NCBI RefSeq assembly: GCF_014873915.1
Contig: NZ_JADBEJ010000005.1
Coordinates: 1,922,001 to 1,986,000, forward strand
From: Amycolatopsis roodepoortensis
Lineage (GTDB): Bacteria > Actinomycetota > Actinomycetes > Mycobacteriales > Pseudonocardiaceae
Direction of reading: 5' to 3'
Length of the DNA stretch: 64,000 nt
How positions within the stretch are numbered: position 1 is the first letter of the stretch; each line of letters opens with the position of its first letter. The position numbers and the translations under genes were made by a program. Below, one piece after another: positions 32,632 to 41,143 of this stretch. Below the pieces are notes generated by a model. The model did no database searches. It was not told the origin of the DNA and saw nothing but the letters and a program-made list of their open reading frames with translations.

Positions 32632-35130
32632 TCAGTCGTCCGAGACGTCGCCGCCGTTCGCGTCCCCGCCACCGCGGATCATGAACAGCACCGACTCCAG
32701 TTCCTCCGGCTTGATCAGCACGTCCCGCGCCTTCGAGCCCTCCGAAGGCCCGACGACACCACGGCTTTCCAGCAGGTCCATCAGGCGCCCGGCCTTGGCG
32801 AAGCCGACGCGCAGCTTCCGCTGCAGCATCGACGTCGAGCCGAACTGCGAGGTGACGATCAGCTCGGCGGCCTGCAGCAGGACGTCGAGATCGTCGCCGA
32901 TGTCGGAGTCGATTTCCTTCTTCTCGCCGGCCTTCGCCGCGGTGACGCCGTCCTGGTAGTCCGGCTGCGCCTGCTCCTTGGCGAAGTTCACCACCGCGGA
33001 GATCTCTTCGTCGCCGACGAAGGCGCCCTGGATGCGGACCGGTTTCCCGGCACCCATCGGCAGGTACAGCGCGTCACCCATACCGATGAGCTTCTCCGCG
33101 CCCGGCTGGTCGAGGATGACCCGCGAGTCGGTGAGCGACGAGGTCGCGAACGCCAGCCGCGACGGCACGTTCGTCTTGATCAGGCCGGTCACGACGTCGA
33201 CCGACGGCCGCTGGGTCGCCAGCACCAGGTGGATACCGGCGGCCCGCGCCTTCTGGGTGATCCGGACGATCGCGTCCTCGACGTCGCGCGGGGCGGTCAT
33301 CATCAGGTCGGCGAGCTCGTCGACGATCGCCATGATGTACGGGTACGGCGCGTACACGCGCTCGCTGCCCGGCGGCGCGGTGATCTCGCCCGAGCGCACC
33401 TTCTTGTTGTAGTCGTCGATGTGCCGGACCTTGTTGACCTGCATGTCCTGATAGCGCTGCTCCATCTCCTCCACCAGCCAGGCCAGCGCCGCGGCGGCCT
33501 TCTTCGGCTGGGTGATGATGGGCGTGATCAGGTGCGGGATGCCCTCGTACGGGGTCAGCTCGACCATCTTCGGGTCGATCAGGATCATCCGGCATTCGTC
33601 CGGCGTCGACCGCGCGAGCAGCGACACCAGCATCGAGTTCACGAAGCTCGACTTACCGGAACCGGTGGACCCCGCCACCAGCAGGTGCGGCATCTTCGTC
33701 AGGTTCGCGGTGACGAAATGGCCCTCGATGTCCTTGCCGAGCCCGATGACCATCGGGTGGTTGTCCTTGACCGTCGACGGCGCGCGCAGCACGTCGCCGA
33801 GGCGCACCATCTCGCGGTCGGAGTTCGGCACCTCGATACCGACGGCGGATTTGCCGGGGATCGGCGCCAGCAGCCGGACGTTGTCGGTCGCCACCGCGTA
33901 GGCGATGTTCTTGGTCAGCGCCGTGATCTTCTCGACCTTCACGCCGGGGCCGAGTTCGACCTCGTACCGGGTGACGGTCGGGCCCCGCGTGAAGCCGGTG
34001 ACCTGCGCGTCGACGTTGAACTGCTCCAGCACGCCGGTGATCGCCTCGATCATGGCGTCGTTGGCCTTGCTGCGGGACTTCGGCGCGTCGCCGAGCTTCA
34101 GCAGGTCCGGCGGCGGGAGCTGGTAGTCGCCTTCGACGGTCCTGGTGACCGCCAGCGGTGCCTCGGCCTTCTTCGGTTTCTTCTCTTCGACCGGCTTGGG
34201 TGCGGGCTTCGGCGGGCGCAGCGGCGTCGGCGCTTCGGCCAGCGCGGCTTCGATGTCGAGCTGCTCGCCCTCTTGGTCGCCCGTGGCCTGACGGCGTCGC
34301 GACGGCTTCCGCAGGCGGACCGACTTCGGGTCGGCCTCGGTGACGGCGTCGCGTTCCTCGTGGATGGCCTTGCGCTCGGCCTCGGCCTCTTCGATCTCTT
34401 CGGGGTCGAGACCCCAGTTCCGCAGGCGGTGCGGGATCTCCCGGACCGGCGTCCCGGTGAACACGAGCGTGCCGAACAGCAGCGCCAGCACCAGCAGCGG
34501 CACGGCGACCCACGTGGTGACCCCCATGGTCAGCAGGCCACCGGAGAACGCGCCGATCACCCCGCCGGCGTACATCCGGCCGTCGTTGGTCTCGGGCAGC
34601 GCGGTGAAGATGTGCAGCAGGCCGAGCACCGCCAGCACCACCAGCAGGGTGCCGATGACCATCCGCGGCCGGGCCTCCGGCATCGGTTCCGACCGCATCA
34701 GCGCGACGGCGACCACGGTCAGCACCAGCGGGAGCGTCACGGCCCCGGCGCCCAGCAGTGAGCGGGCACCGACCTCGACCCAGCCGCCGATCGGGCCCGC
34801 GGCCCGCCACCAGACCCCGAACGCGATCACCAGCGCCAGGGCGATGAGGCCCAGCGCGAGACCGTCACGACGGTGCTCGGGTTCGAGTTCGCGGCCGCGG
34901 CCGACCGTCCGCGCGAGGGTGCCGAGGCCCTTCGCGAGCAGGTTCCAGGTGCCGCGCACGCCCTTCGCGAACGTGCCGGACGACTTCTTCCGCGGCGCCG
35001 GACGCCGTGGAGCGGGCTTCCTCGCAGCCGTTGACCTGGGCTTCGCCGGGGTACGCGGCTTTCGCGCCGGCCCCTTGCTGCCGCCGCTTCGCGCCGTACT
35101 CCGTTTCCTGGTCGTCGACCCGCTAGCCAT
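32632..35130 (-). CDS. ftsK: DNA translocase FtsK
   Basis: 832 aa from ATG 35130, with GGAG upstream. A basic Ala/Lys/Pro-rich N-terminus of about 55 residues precedes four membrane helices (about 85-240), then a linker, then the motor. Walker A is VAGSTGSGKSSFVNSMLVSL, Walker B lies around RMILIDPKMVE, and ATQRPSVDVVTGLIK follows. A winged-helix gamma domain for KOPS-like sequences ends the protein. It pumps chromosome termini through the septum. Its neighbours argA and pgsA match the mycobacterial order. Confidence 0.96.
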   Translation of the reverse strand: MASGSTTRKRSTARSGGSKGPARKPRTPAKPRSTAARKPAPRRPAPRKKSSGTFAKGVRGTWNLLAKGLGTLARTVGRGRELEPEHRRDGLALGLIALALVIAFGVWWRAAGPIGGWVEVGARSLLGAGAVTLPLVLTVVAVALMRSEPMPEARPRMVIGTLLVVLAVLGLLHIFTALPETNDGRMYAGGVIGAFSGGLLTMGVTTWVAVPLLVLALLFGTLVFTGTPVREIPHRLRNWGLDPEEIEEAEAERKAIHEERDAVTEADPKSVRLRKPSRRRQATGDQEGEQLDIEAALAEAPTPLRPPKPAPKPVEEKKPKKAEAPLAVTRTVEGDYQLPPPDLLKLGDAPKSRSKANDAMIEAITGVLEQFNVDAQVTGFTRGPTVTRYEVELGPGVKVEKITALTKNIAYAVATDNVRLLAPIPGKSAVGIEVPNSDREMVRLGDVLRAPSTVKDNHPMVIGLGKDIEGHFVTANLTKMPHLLVAGSTGSGKSSFVNSMLVSLLARSTPDECRMILIDPKMVELTPYEGIPHLITPIITQPKKAAAALAWLVEEMEQRYQDMQVNKVRHIDDYNKKVRSGEITAPPGSERVYAPYPYIMAIVDELADLMMTAPRDVEDAIVRITQKARAAGIHLVLATQRPSVDVVTGLIKTNVPSRLAFATSSLTDSRVILDQPGAEKLIGMGDALYLPMGAGKPVRIQGAFVGDEEISAVVNFAKEQAQPDYQDGVTAAKAGEKKEIDSDIGDDLDVLLQAAELIVTSQFGSTSMLQRKLRVGFAKAGRLMDLLESRGVVGPSEGSKARDVLIKPEELESVLFMIRGGGDANGGDVSDD

Positions 35131-35257
35131 GTCTCCACGGTAACCGCCTCGACCCTCCAGCCCCGGCTGCCACTCGGAGCACATCCGGAACATTCGTCTC
35201 AGGTCACAGCTTGAGCGGCCATCCGGGTGAAAAGCGGGCCATGACATGCTCTGCCCC

Positions 35258-36067
35258 ATGTTCGCGCTGCATCAGGATGAGAATTCGGCTCGCCGCGCCC
35301 CGGCAATCTGGCGCACGATGCTGAACATCGACCGGGGGCTGGTCAACTTCGTCGGAAAGCTCACCGTGACCGGCGGTGTTTCGGCGGAACTGCGCCGGAA
35401 GCCCTTGCTCATGACGGCCAACCACATCGGCGTCTTCGACGCGTTCGTGCTGATGGCCGCCTGCAAGCGGATCGGCATCAATCCGCGGTTCATGCTGGCG
35501 GGCGGCATCCTCGACGCGCCGGTCATCGGCCCTGCGCTGCGGCTCAGCGGTCACCTGCGGGTCGACCGCAAACAGGCGTCGACGGCCATCGGCCAGTTCG
35601 CCGAAGCCACCGAAGCCCTGCGGGCCACCCGCGACCCGCTGATCGTCTATCCCGAGGGCCGGATCAGCCACGATCCCGGCCTGTGGCCGGAGCGCGGCAA
35701 GACCGGCGCGGCGCGGCTCGCGCTGGCCGCCGGGGTGCCGGTGATCCCGATCAGCCAGTGGGGCGCGCACGAAGCCGTGTACTGGGGAACGGAGACCGTC
35801 AACGGCCCCGCCGATCTGGTGCCGCTCGCGAAGTCCGGGCTGAGCGCGCCCATGCGGCGGCCGCGGTTCAAGGTGCACTTCGGCGATCCGGTGGACCTGT
35901 CGGAGGTCGAGCCGGAGCGGCCGGGGGCGGGGGTCCGCGCGCACGCCAAGATCATGCAGGCGATCACCGACGGTCTCGTCCCGCTGCGCCGCGACGAACT
36001 GGACAAGCCGCGCTTCCACGATCCGACGCGGCCGACGGACACCGTCAGCCCCTGGAAGAAGTACTGA
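35258..36067 (+). CDS. 1-acyl-glycerol-3-phosphate acyltransferase-like (PlsC)
   Basis: 269 aa from ATG 35258 (ATG 35246 is also possible). The catalytic HX4D motif is NHIGVFDAF and the glycerol-phosphate motif is YPEGRIS. The conserved GVPVIPISQWG is present. It transfers acyl groups to lysophospholipid at the inner membrane. The C-terminus (RRDELDKPRFHDPTRPTDTV) is like other actinobacterial PlsC-type proteins. It is divergent from ftsK. Confidence 0.9.
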   Translation: MFALHQDENSARRAPAIWRTMLNIDRGLVNFVGKLTVTGGVSAELRRKPLLMTANHIGVFDAFVLMAACKRIGINPRFMLAGGILDAPVIGPALRLSGHLRVDRKQASTAIGQFAEATEALRATRDPLIVYPEGRISHDPGLWPERGKTGAARLALAAGVPVIPISQWGAHEAVYWGTETVNGPADLVPLAKSGLSAPMRRPRFKVHFGDPVDLSEVEPERPGAGVRAHAKIMQAITDGLVPLRRDELDKPRFHDPTRPTDTVSPWKKY

Positions 36068-36114
36068 GTCCGGATCCTGAGACGGGTGCTCACGCTCGCC
36101 TAAGGTCGGCGGAC

Positions 36115-36729
36115 GTGAGCACCCGCATCCTCGTCGTCTACTACAGCGCGACCGGCAACACCGCGAAACTGGCGTCGGCGCTGGCCGACGGCGCCCGCGA
36201 GGCCGAGGCCGAAGTCCGCGTCCGCACGGTTCCCGAAACCGCCCCGCCCGGCGCGGTGGCGAGCAATCCACGCTGGCAGGCGTGGGTGGACGCGGGGCCG
36301 CACCACGAGACGGCGACGCTGGAAGACCTGGAGTGGGCCGACGGGTTCGCGGCCGGGAGCCCGACCCGCTTCGGCGGTCCCGCCGCCCAGCTGAAGTCCT
36401 TTTTGGACAGTACCGGCGGCCTGTGGGCCAAGGGAAAGCTGGTGAACAAGGTCGCGACGTCGTTCACCACCGCCTCCACCGCGCACGGCGGCCTCGAAGC
36501 GACGGTGCTGGCGACGAACAACATCTTCTACCACTGGGGCGCCATCGTCCTGCCGCTCGGCTACACCGATCCGCGGCTGCTCGAATCGGGCAATCCGTAC
36601 GGCGGTTCGTTCGTCTCGCGCAAATCCGCCGAACCCGACGATCTCGCCCTGGACGCCCTCCGGCTGCAGGGGCGGCGCCTCGCCACCGTTTCGCGCTACG
36701 TCGCCGACGGTCTTTTCAAGGACGGGTGA
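36115..36729 (+). CDS. Flavodoxin/WrbA-like NAD(P)H:quinone oxidoreductase
   Basis: 204 aa from GTG 36115. The FMN phosphate loop VVYYSATGNTAKLA, the segment GSPTRFGGPAAQLKSFLD, and FTTASTAHGGLEATVLATNN are WrbA-type. It should reduce quinones by two electrons. TAAGGT (36101-36106), eight bases before the GTG, suggests a leaderless start. The open frame further upstream lies in the plsC-like gene. Confidence 0.9.
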   Translation: MSTRILVVYYSATGNTAKLASALADGAREAEAEVRVRTVPETAPPGAVASNPRWQAWVDAGPHHETATLEDLEWADGFAAGSPTRFGGPAAQLKSFLDSTGGLWAKGKLVNKVATSFTTASTAHGGLEATVLATNNIFYHWGAIVLPLGYTDPRLLESGNPYGGSFVSRKSAEPDDLALDALRLQGRRLATVSRYVADGLFKDG

Positions 36730-36799
36730 AGGGAACCGCGCGTCCGGCTCCCGCGTCATAGTGTGGTCACACAGCGTCACGCTATGGGGAGGAAGCGGG

Positions 36800-37090
36800 A
36801 TGACCGGCGGGTACGAGGTGGCCTTGGCGGCGATCGGCGCGGCGTCCAGCGCGGCGAAACGGGCGTCGGACGACGTCGGGAAGGTGAACCTGGCGGCCGC
36901 GCTTTCCGGCGTCGCGGCGGGTCTGCCTGGCGGTGTGTCCGGCGAAGCGGCCCGCTTGCTCGCGGACTCCTGGGGCCGCGCGGTGCCCGGCTGGGCCGAG
37001 AACACCGCGGACTACTCCGCACGACTCGGCGCGGCGGCCGCGCGTTACCGCTCGAACGAACTGGCGGCGTCGCGGGAACTTCCCGTCTGA
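36800..37090 (+). CDS. Small helical protein, probable ESX/WXG100-like partner
   Basis: 96 aa from ATG 36800, with a strong GGGGAGG site. It is Ala-rich and helical (ALAAIGAASSAAKRASDDVG, then AARLLADSWGRAVPGWAENT), with a tryptophan-glycine turn in the middle. There is no signal peptide. It overlaps the next gene's ATG by one base. Its association with a WXG-like/DUF1023 protein suggests a secreted helper of the type VII kind. This is inference from size and context. Confidence 0.6.
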   Translation: MTGGYEVALAAIGAASSAAKRASDDVGKVNLAAALSGVAAGLPGGVSGEAARLLADSWGRAVPGWAENTADYSARLGAAAARYRSNELAASRELPV

Positions 37091-38622
37091 TGCTCACCTG
37101 GGGAGACGTGCGCCGCTGGGATCCGGCCGCGATCGGCCGCGTCGCCGACGCGCTCAACGACGGCTGCACCAAGATCATCGCCGCGAACGACGACGTCGAA
37201 GCCATGGCCCGCTTCCCGGGCTGGACCGGCGACGCGGCCACCGCCGCGTCGACACGGGGCGCGTCGCTGACCTCCACCCTGGAACGGCTCGTCGCCGAGG
37301 CTGCCGCGGTCCGGCGAGGCGCTCACGAGGTACAGATCGCGCTGGACCGGATCGTCGCGTTCGTGCGGGAGACCGACGAACTGGCCCACCGGCACGACCT
37401 GGCCATCGGCGCCGGTGGCGAGATCTCCGTCGGCGTTCCACGACCGGACCAGACCCGCCTGATGGCGGAACTGGCCGACAGGGTCGAACAGGGCCTGCGC
37501 CGCGCGGCCGACGTCGACGCCGATTTCGCCGAGATCCTGCGGCGGGCCCTGCGTGGCGAGATCACCGAACAGGGTGGCGGCACGCTCGCCCAAGCGGCCG
37601 ACGCCGGAGCCGCGCAAAGCGGGCTGTCGATCATCGGCCCACCGGAGAACGGCACCCCGGGCGATAACAAGGCCTGGTGGGCAAGCCTGTCTGATACGGC
37701 GAAAGTCGCTCTGCTGCAGGGAAATCCGGGTCTCGTCGGCAATCTCGACGGGATCCCGGCGGCCGACCGCGACGCCGCCAACCGCGCCGTCCTCGCGCGC
37801 GAGATCGCGCGGCTCCAAGGCGACCCCAAACTCAGGGGACTCGAAGCCATCCGACAGCGGCTGGACCGGTCGGACCCCCAGGCGTTCCTGCTGGGACTGG
37901 CCACCAGCGGCGACGGGAAGGCGATCGTGTCCGCGGGGAATCCCGACACCGCCGCGAACGTGGCGACGTACGTGCCGGGGACCGGTTCGGAGTTGTCGAA
38001 AATCGGCGGCGATCTCAACCGGTCCGACAAGATGTGGGCCGCGGCGACCACGTCGGGCTCGCCCTCGACGGCCGTGATCACCTGGCTCGGCTACGACGCG
38101 CCGGACGAGCTCACCGACGCCGCGAGCGACAAGTACGCCGAGGGGGGCAAGGCGGCCCTCGCGCAGTTCCAAGACGGGCTGCGGGAAACACACCAAGGAC
38201 CGCCGTCGCACAACACGGTGCTGGGGCACAGCTACGGCACCACCGTCGTCGGGCACGCGGCCGGTGACGGTGGCCTCGCCGCGGACGAACTCGTCTTCGT
38301 GGCGAGCCCCGGCGTCGGCGCGCACGATGTGAGCGAACTGCACCTCGACGGGGTGAATCAGGACGAGATCGGCAAGCACGTGCACGCGACGGTCGCCGAA
38401 CACGACATGATCAACCTGGCCAATGTCGAGATCGCGGGGTACGACCCGATCCTCGGCCAGGACCCGACCGACGCGGACTTCGGCGGGCAGGTGTTCACGT
38501 CGGCGCCGGGCACGGACGGGTGGGGCGGGTACAGCACGGAGGCGCACAGCGAATACTGGGAAGACAACAACCCGTCGCTGAACAATCTCGGCCAGATCAT
38601 CGCCGGGAAACCGACGACGTGA
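37090..38622 (+). CDS. WXG-like N-terminus fused to a DUF1023 alpha/beta hydrolase
   Basis: 510 aa. Residues 1-130 are helical with a WTGDAATAAS turn like WXG100 proteins. A spacer rich in Asp/Ala follows. The C-terminal DUF1023 domain has the nucleophile elbow NTVLGHSYGTTVVGHAA and late acid/His residues (EHDMINLANVE, EAHSEYW). Such proteins are candidate type VII-exported hydrolases or toxins; no cognate immunity gene is evident unless it is the downstream lipoprotein. GTGA overlap with the next gene. Confidence 0.8.
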   Translation: MLTWGDVRRWDPAAIGRVADALNDGCTKIIAANDDVEAMARFPGWTGDAATAASTRGASLTSTLERLVAEAAAVRRGAHEVQIALDRIVAFVRETDELAHRHDLAIGAGGEISVGVPRPDQTRLMAELADRVEQGLRRAADVDADFAEILRRALRGEITEQGGGTLAQAADAGAAQSGLSIIGPPENGTPGDNKAWWASLSDTAKVALLQGNPGLVGNLDGIPAADRDAANRAVLAREIARLQGDPKLRGLEAIRQRLDRSDPQAFLLGLATSGDGKAIVSAGNPDTAANVATYVPGTGSELSKIGGDLNRSDKMWAAATTSGSPSTAVITWLGYDAPDELTDAASDKYAEGGKAALAQFQDGLRETHQGPPSHNTVLGHSYGTTVVGHAAGDGGLAADELVFVASPGVGAHDVSELHLDGVNQDEIGKHVHATVAEHDMINLANVEIAGYDPILGQDPTDADFGGQVFTSAPGTDGWGGYSTEAHSEYWEDNNPSLNNLGQIIAGKPTT

Positions 38623-39251
38623 ACCGGGCACTCACATTCATCCTCGCCTCGCTGATGTTCTCGGCGGCCTGTTCCCCTGGAGGTGGGGACGACATGGAAT
38701 CGACGATCACCGAACAGCAGGCTCGCGACAAGGTCGAGCAGTACATCCAAGGCGCGTTGTCGGCGTTGCCCGCCGACGCCGAATTGAAGCCGTTCACGCG
38801 GAACCGTTCGGAATGCACCGATCCGACCGACAAGGGACCGCTGGGCCGCTTCGAGATCTCGGCGACCTACGAGATCGTCGGCCTGGACTCCGCGCGGTTC
38901 GCCGAGCACTTCACCGCGATCACTCGGTGGTGGGAAGCGAACGCCTTCAAGATCCTGACCGACGCCCGGCCGACGGATCAGTATGTCTTCGCGCGCAACA
39001 CCGGCGATGCCTTCGACATGTCGATCAAGGCGAACGACCTCGGCAAGTTCTACGTCGGCGCGACCTCCCCCTGCGTCTGGCCGAACGGCACGCCCGAACC
39101 CCAGGCCCTCGAAGCCACCCAAGCCACCGAGCCCGAGCAGCCGGTCGCCGCTCCCCCGCCGCCGGAACCGGTCCGCAAACCGCGTCGAGCCCCCGTCGAC
39201 GACGAGGACTTCGCCCAGACCGACTGGACCGACGGCGGCACCTCCTTCTGA
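38619..39251 (+). CDS. Putative lipoprotein, possible partner of the DUF1023 protein
   Basis: 210 aa from GTG 38619, overlapping the previous stop. The signal peptide ends in lipobox SAAC near residues 15-18. The exported domain holds two cysteines (SECTDPTDKG and SPCVWPNG), and a Pro/Ala-rich tail ends DWTDGGTSF. No family is recognised. Translational coupling to the hydrolase gene suggests a linked role, such as immunity or display. Confidence 0.7.
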   Translation: MNRALTFILASLMFSAACSPGGGDDMESTITEQQARDKVEQYIQGALSALPADAELKPFTRNRSECTDPTDKGPLGRFEISATYEIVGLDSARFAEHFTAITRWWEANAFKILTDARPTDQYVFARNTGDAFDMSIKANDLGKFYVGATSPCVWPNGTPEPQALEATQATEPEQPVAAPPPPEPVRKPRRAPVDDEDFAQTDWTDGGTSF

Positions 39252-39270
39252 CCGCTCGCGGTGGCGACGT

Positions 39271-39323
39271 GTCGCGAAAGCCACTTTCGCGACGTCTGAT
39301 GTCCCGAAAGTGGCTTTCGCGAC
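39271..39323. repeat. 30-bp-period palindrome pair (CGAAAGCCACTTTCG family)
   Basis: Two 23-bp palindromes start at 39271 and 39301, 30 bp apart and in opposite orientation (centres CCA and TGG). The locus is almost identical to 14726-14778, including the GTCTGAT spacer. It lies just after the lipoprotein gene stop. Confidence 0.85.
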
Positions 39324-39454
39324 GTCGGTGACCGTGGGCGGCAAGGCGATTCCGGCCATCCGGTGCCGGATGTGGTGAGTGGGCCGGATTCCGGGAAGCC
39401 CAGCCGCTGGGAAAACGGGTCGACCCGCCGCCACCCGGCCTCTACCCTCCGGCC

Positions 39455-40426
39455 GTGACCGCCGAACTCGCCGCCGCCCCCAGCCAGCACGTCGCACACC
39501 GCGGCCGGGGCATCACGCTGATCCTGCTCGCCGCGCTCTTCTTCGGGACCTCGGGTGTGCTGGGCAAACCGGCGATGCAAGCCGGGTTGTCACCGGAGCA
39601 GGTCGCGGCGATCCGCATCGGGCTGTCGGCGATCGTGCTGCTCGCGCTGGTCGCCGTCTTCCGGCCGAAGCTCCTCAAAGTCACGAAGAACGAGTGGCCG
39701 CTGCTGCTCGCGTACGGCTCCCTCGGTGTCGCGGGCGTCCAGCTCATGTACTTCCTGGCGGCGGGCCGGATCCCGGTCGGCATCGCGATCCTGCTCGAGT
39801 TCACCTCTCCGGTGCTGATCGCGCTGTGGGTGCGGTTCGTGCGCCGGGTGCGGCTGCCGAGGGTGATGTGGGCGGGCATCGCGCTGGCGATGACCGGGTT
39901 GATGCTGGTCGCGCAGGTCTGGGAGGGGCTCAGCCTGGACGTCCTCGGGTTGCTCGCCGGGCTGGGCGCGGCCGTCTGTTCGGCGGGCTACTTCCTCTTG
40001 GGCGAACGTGGCGTCGCGGACCGCGATCCGCTCGGCATGGTCACCTGGGGCATGACGATCGGCGCGGTCCTGGTGTGCGTGGTCGCCCCGCCGTGGACGA
40101 TCCCGTGGGGCATCCTCGACACGCCTGCGACGTTCGGGCCGTGGGAGCCGCCGGTGTGGTCGTTGCTGATCGCGCTGGTGCTGATCGCGACCGTCCTCGC
40201 CTACGCGACGGGCATGGCGGCGCTGCGCCATCTTCCGGCGCCGGTGGCGAGCGTCGTCGGGCTGGTGGAGCCGTTGATCGCCGCCACCGCGGCCTGGCTG
40301 CTGCTGGGCGAGGCCCTCAGCTGGATCCAAGCCGCCGGCGCGGTGGTGCTGCTGACCGGCGCGTACATCGTCCAGCTGAATTCGAACGTGGTCCAGACGG
40401 ACTCAACCCTGCTGGAAGCCCCGTAG
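39455..40426 (+). CDS. EamA/DMT-family transporter
   Basis: 323 aa with about ten membrane helices in two EamA repeats (GITLILLAALFFGTSGVLGK and the later LLAGLGAAVCSAGYFLLGER). It resembles RhtA/YdcZ-type amino acid or metabolite exporters. The GTG start has no RBS but has TACCCT (39443-39448) six bases upstream, a leaderless pattern. Its last 24 bp overlap the convergent DUF305 gene. Confidence 0.9.
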   Translation: MTAELAAAPSQHVAHRGRGITLILLAALFFGTSGVLGKPAMQAGLSPEQVAAIRIGLSAIVLLALVAVFRPKLLKVTKNEWPLLLAYGSLGVAGVQLMYFLAAGRIPVGIAILLEFTSPVLIALWVRFVRRVRLPRVMWAGIALAMTGLMLVAQVWEGLSLDVLGLLAGLGAAVCSAGYFLLGERGVADRDPLGMVTWGMTIGAVLVCVVAPPWTIPWGILDTPATFGPWEPPVWSLLIALVLIATVLAYATGMAALRHLPAPVASVVGLVEPLIAATAAWLLLGEALSWIQAAGAVVLLTGAYIVQLNSNVVQTDSTLLEAP

Positions 40427-40990
40427 GTCGCTGATCTCCTGCTGCTGCGAACGTGAGGTCGTCGCGGCGAGATCGCGGGCGTCGGGGTTGCGGCCGTGCT
40501 GGGTTTCGGCGTCGGCGATGCGGACGCCCGCTTCGCGCTGGCGCAGCAGCCGCGCGGCGAACTGGCGGTCGAAGTCCTTTCCGGACAGTCCGGCCAGCGC
40601 CGCCATGTCACCCGGGCTGATGTACCCGTCGCGCTGGACGTGTTCGAGGTTCGGGTCGTCCGGCGCGGGCTGGCCCCACGCCTCGATGAGCCCGGACAGC
40701 CGCGCGATCTCCGGTTCGTGCGTGTCGATGACCCGCTTCGCGAGCGCCTTCAGCTGCTCGTTCGACGCGCGGCTTTCCGCCAGGGAAGCCAGATCCATGC
40801 CCTGCTGATGGTGCGCCAGGGCCTGCCGCGCGAAGGCGACGTCGGCGTCGTTGAACGGGACGGCGGCCTGCTGCGCCACCGGTGATGACGCCGGAGGCGC
40901 CGTCTGCGACTGGGGTGCCTCGTCCGAGCAGCCCGCGAGCGCGGCGGCCAGGGCGACGGCGGGCAGGAACCGGAGGACGGCGTGCGGCAT
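40403..40990 (-). CDS. DUF305 lipoprotein
   Basis: 195 aa. The lipobox is LAGC near residues 18-21. The DUF305 domain has FARQALAHHQQGMDLASLA, then KALAKRVIDTHEPEIARL and a C-terminal HHQ-like region where the last His pair is reduced (ETQHGRN). Such ferritin-like domains may bind metals such as copper. The 3' end overlaps the EamA gene by 24 bp tail to tail. It is divergent from the permease. Confidence 0.88.
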   Translation of the reverse strand: MPHAVLRFLPAVALAAALAGCSDEAPQSQTAPPASSPVAQQAAVPFNDADVAFARQALAHHQQGMDLASLAESRASNEQLKALAKRVIDTHEPEIARLSGLIEAWGQPAPDDPNLEHVQRDGYISPGDMAALAGLSGKDFDRQFAARLLRQREAGVRIADAETQHGRNPDARDLAATTSRSQQQEISDLRGFQQG

Positions 40991-41143
40991 CGAAGAGCTC
41001 CTCGGAACGCGCGGTGGAGGTGCCTAGGTTCGCAGAGTCCACATCGGCCTGTTCACCTGGGGTTGCGCAAACACTTTTCCTCCTGGCCTCGCGGTGCGAC
41101 AATCCCGCGATCCGCCGTCACTCCGACAGGAGGTAACCGCGAA

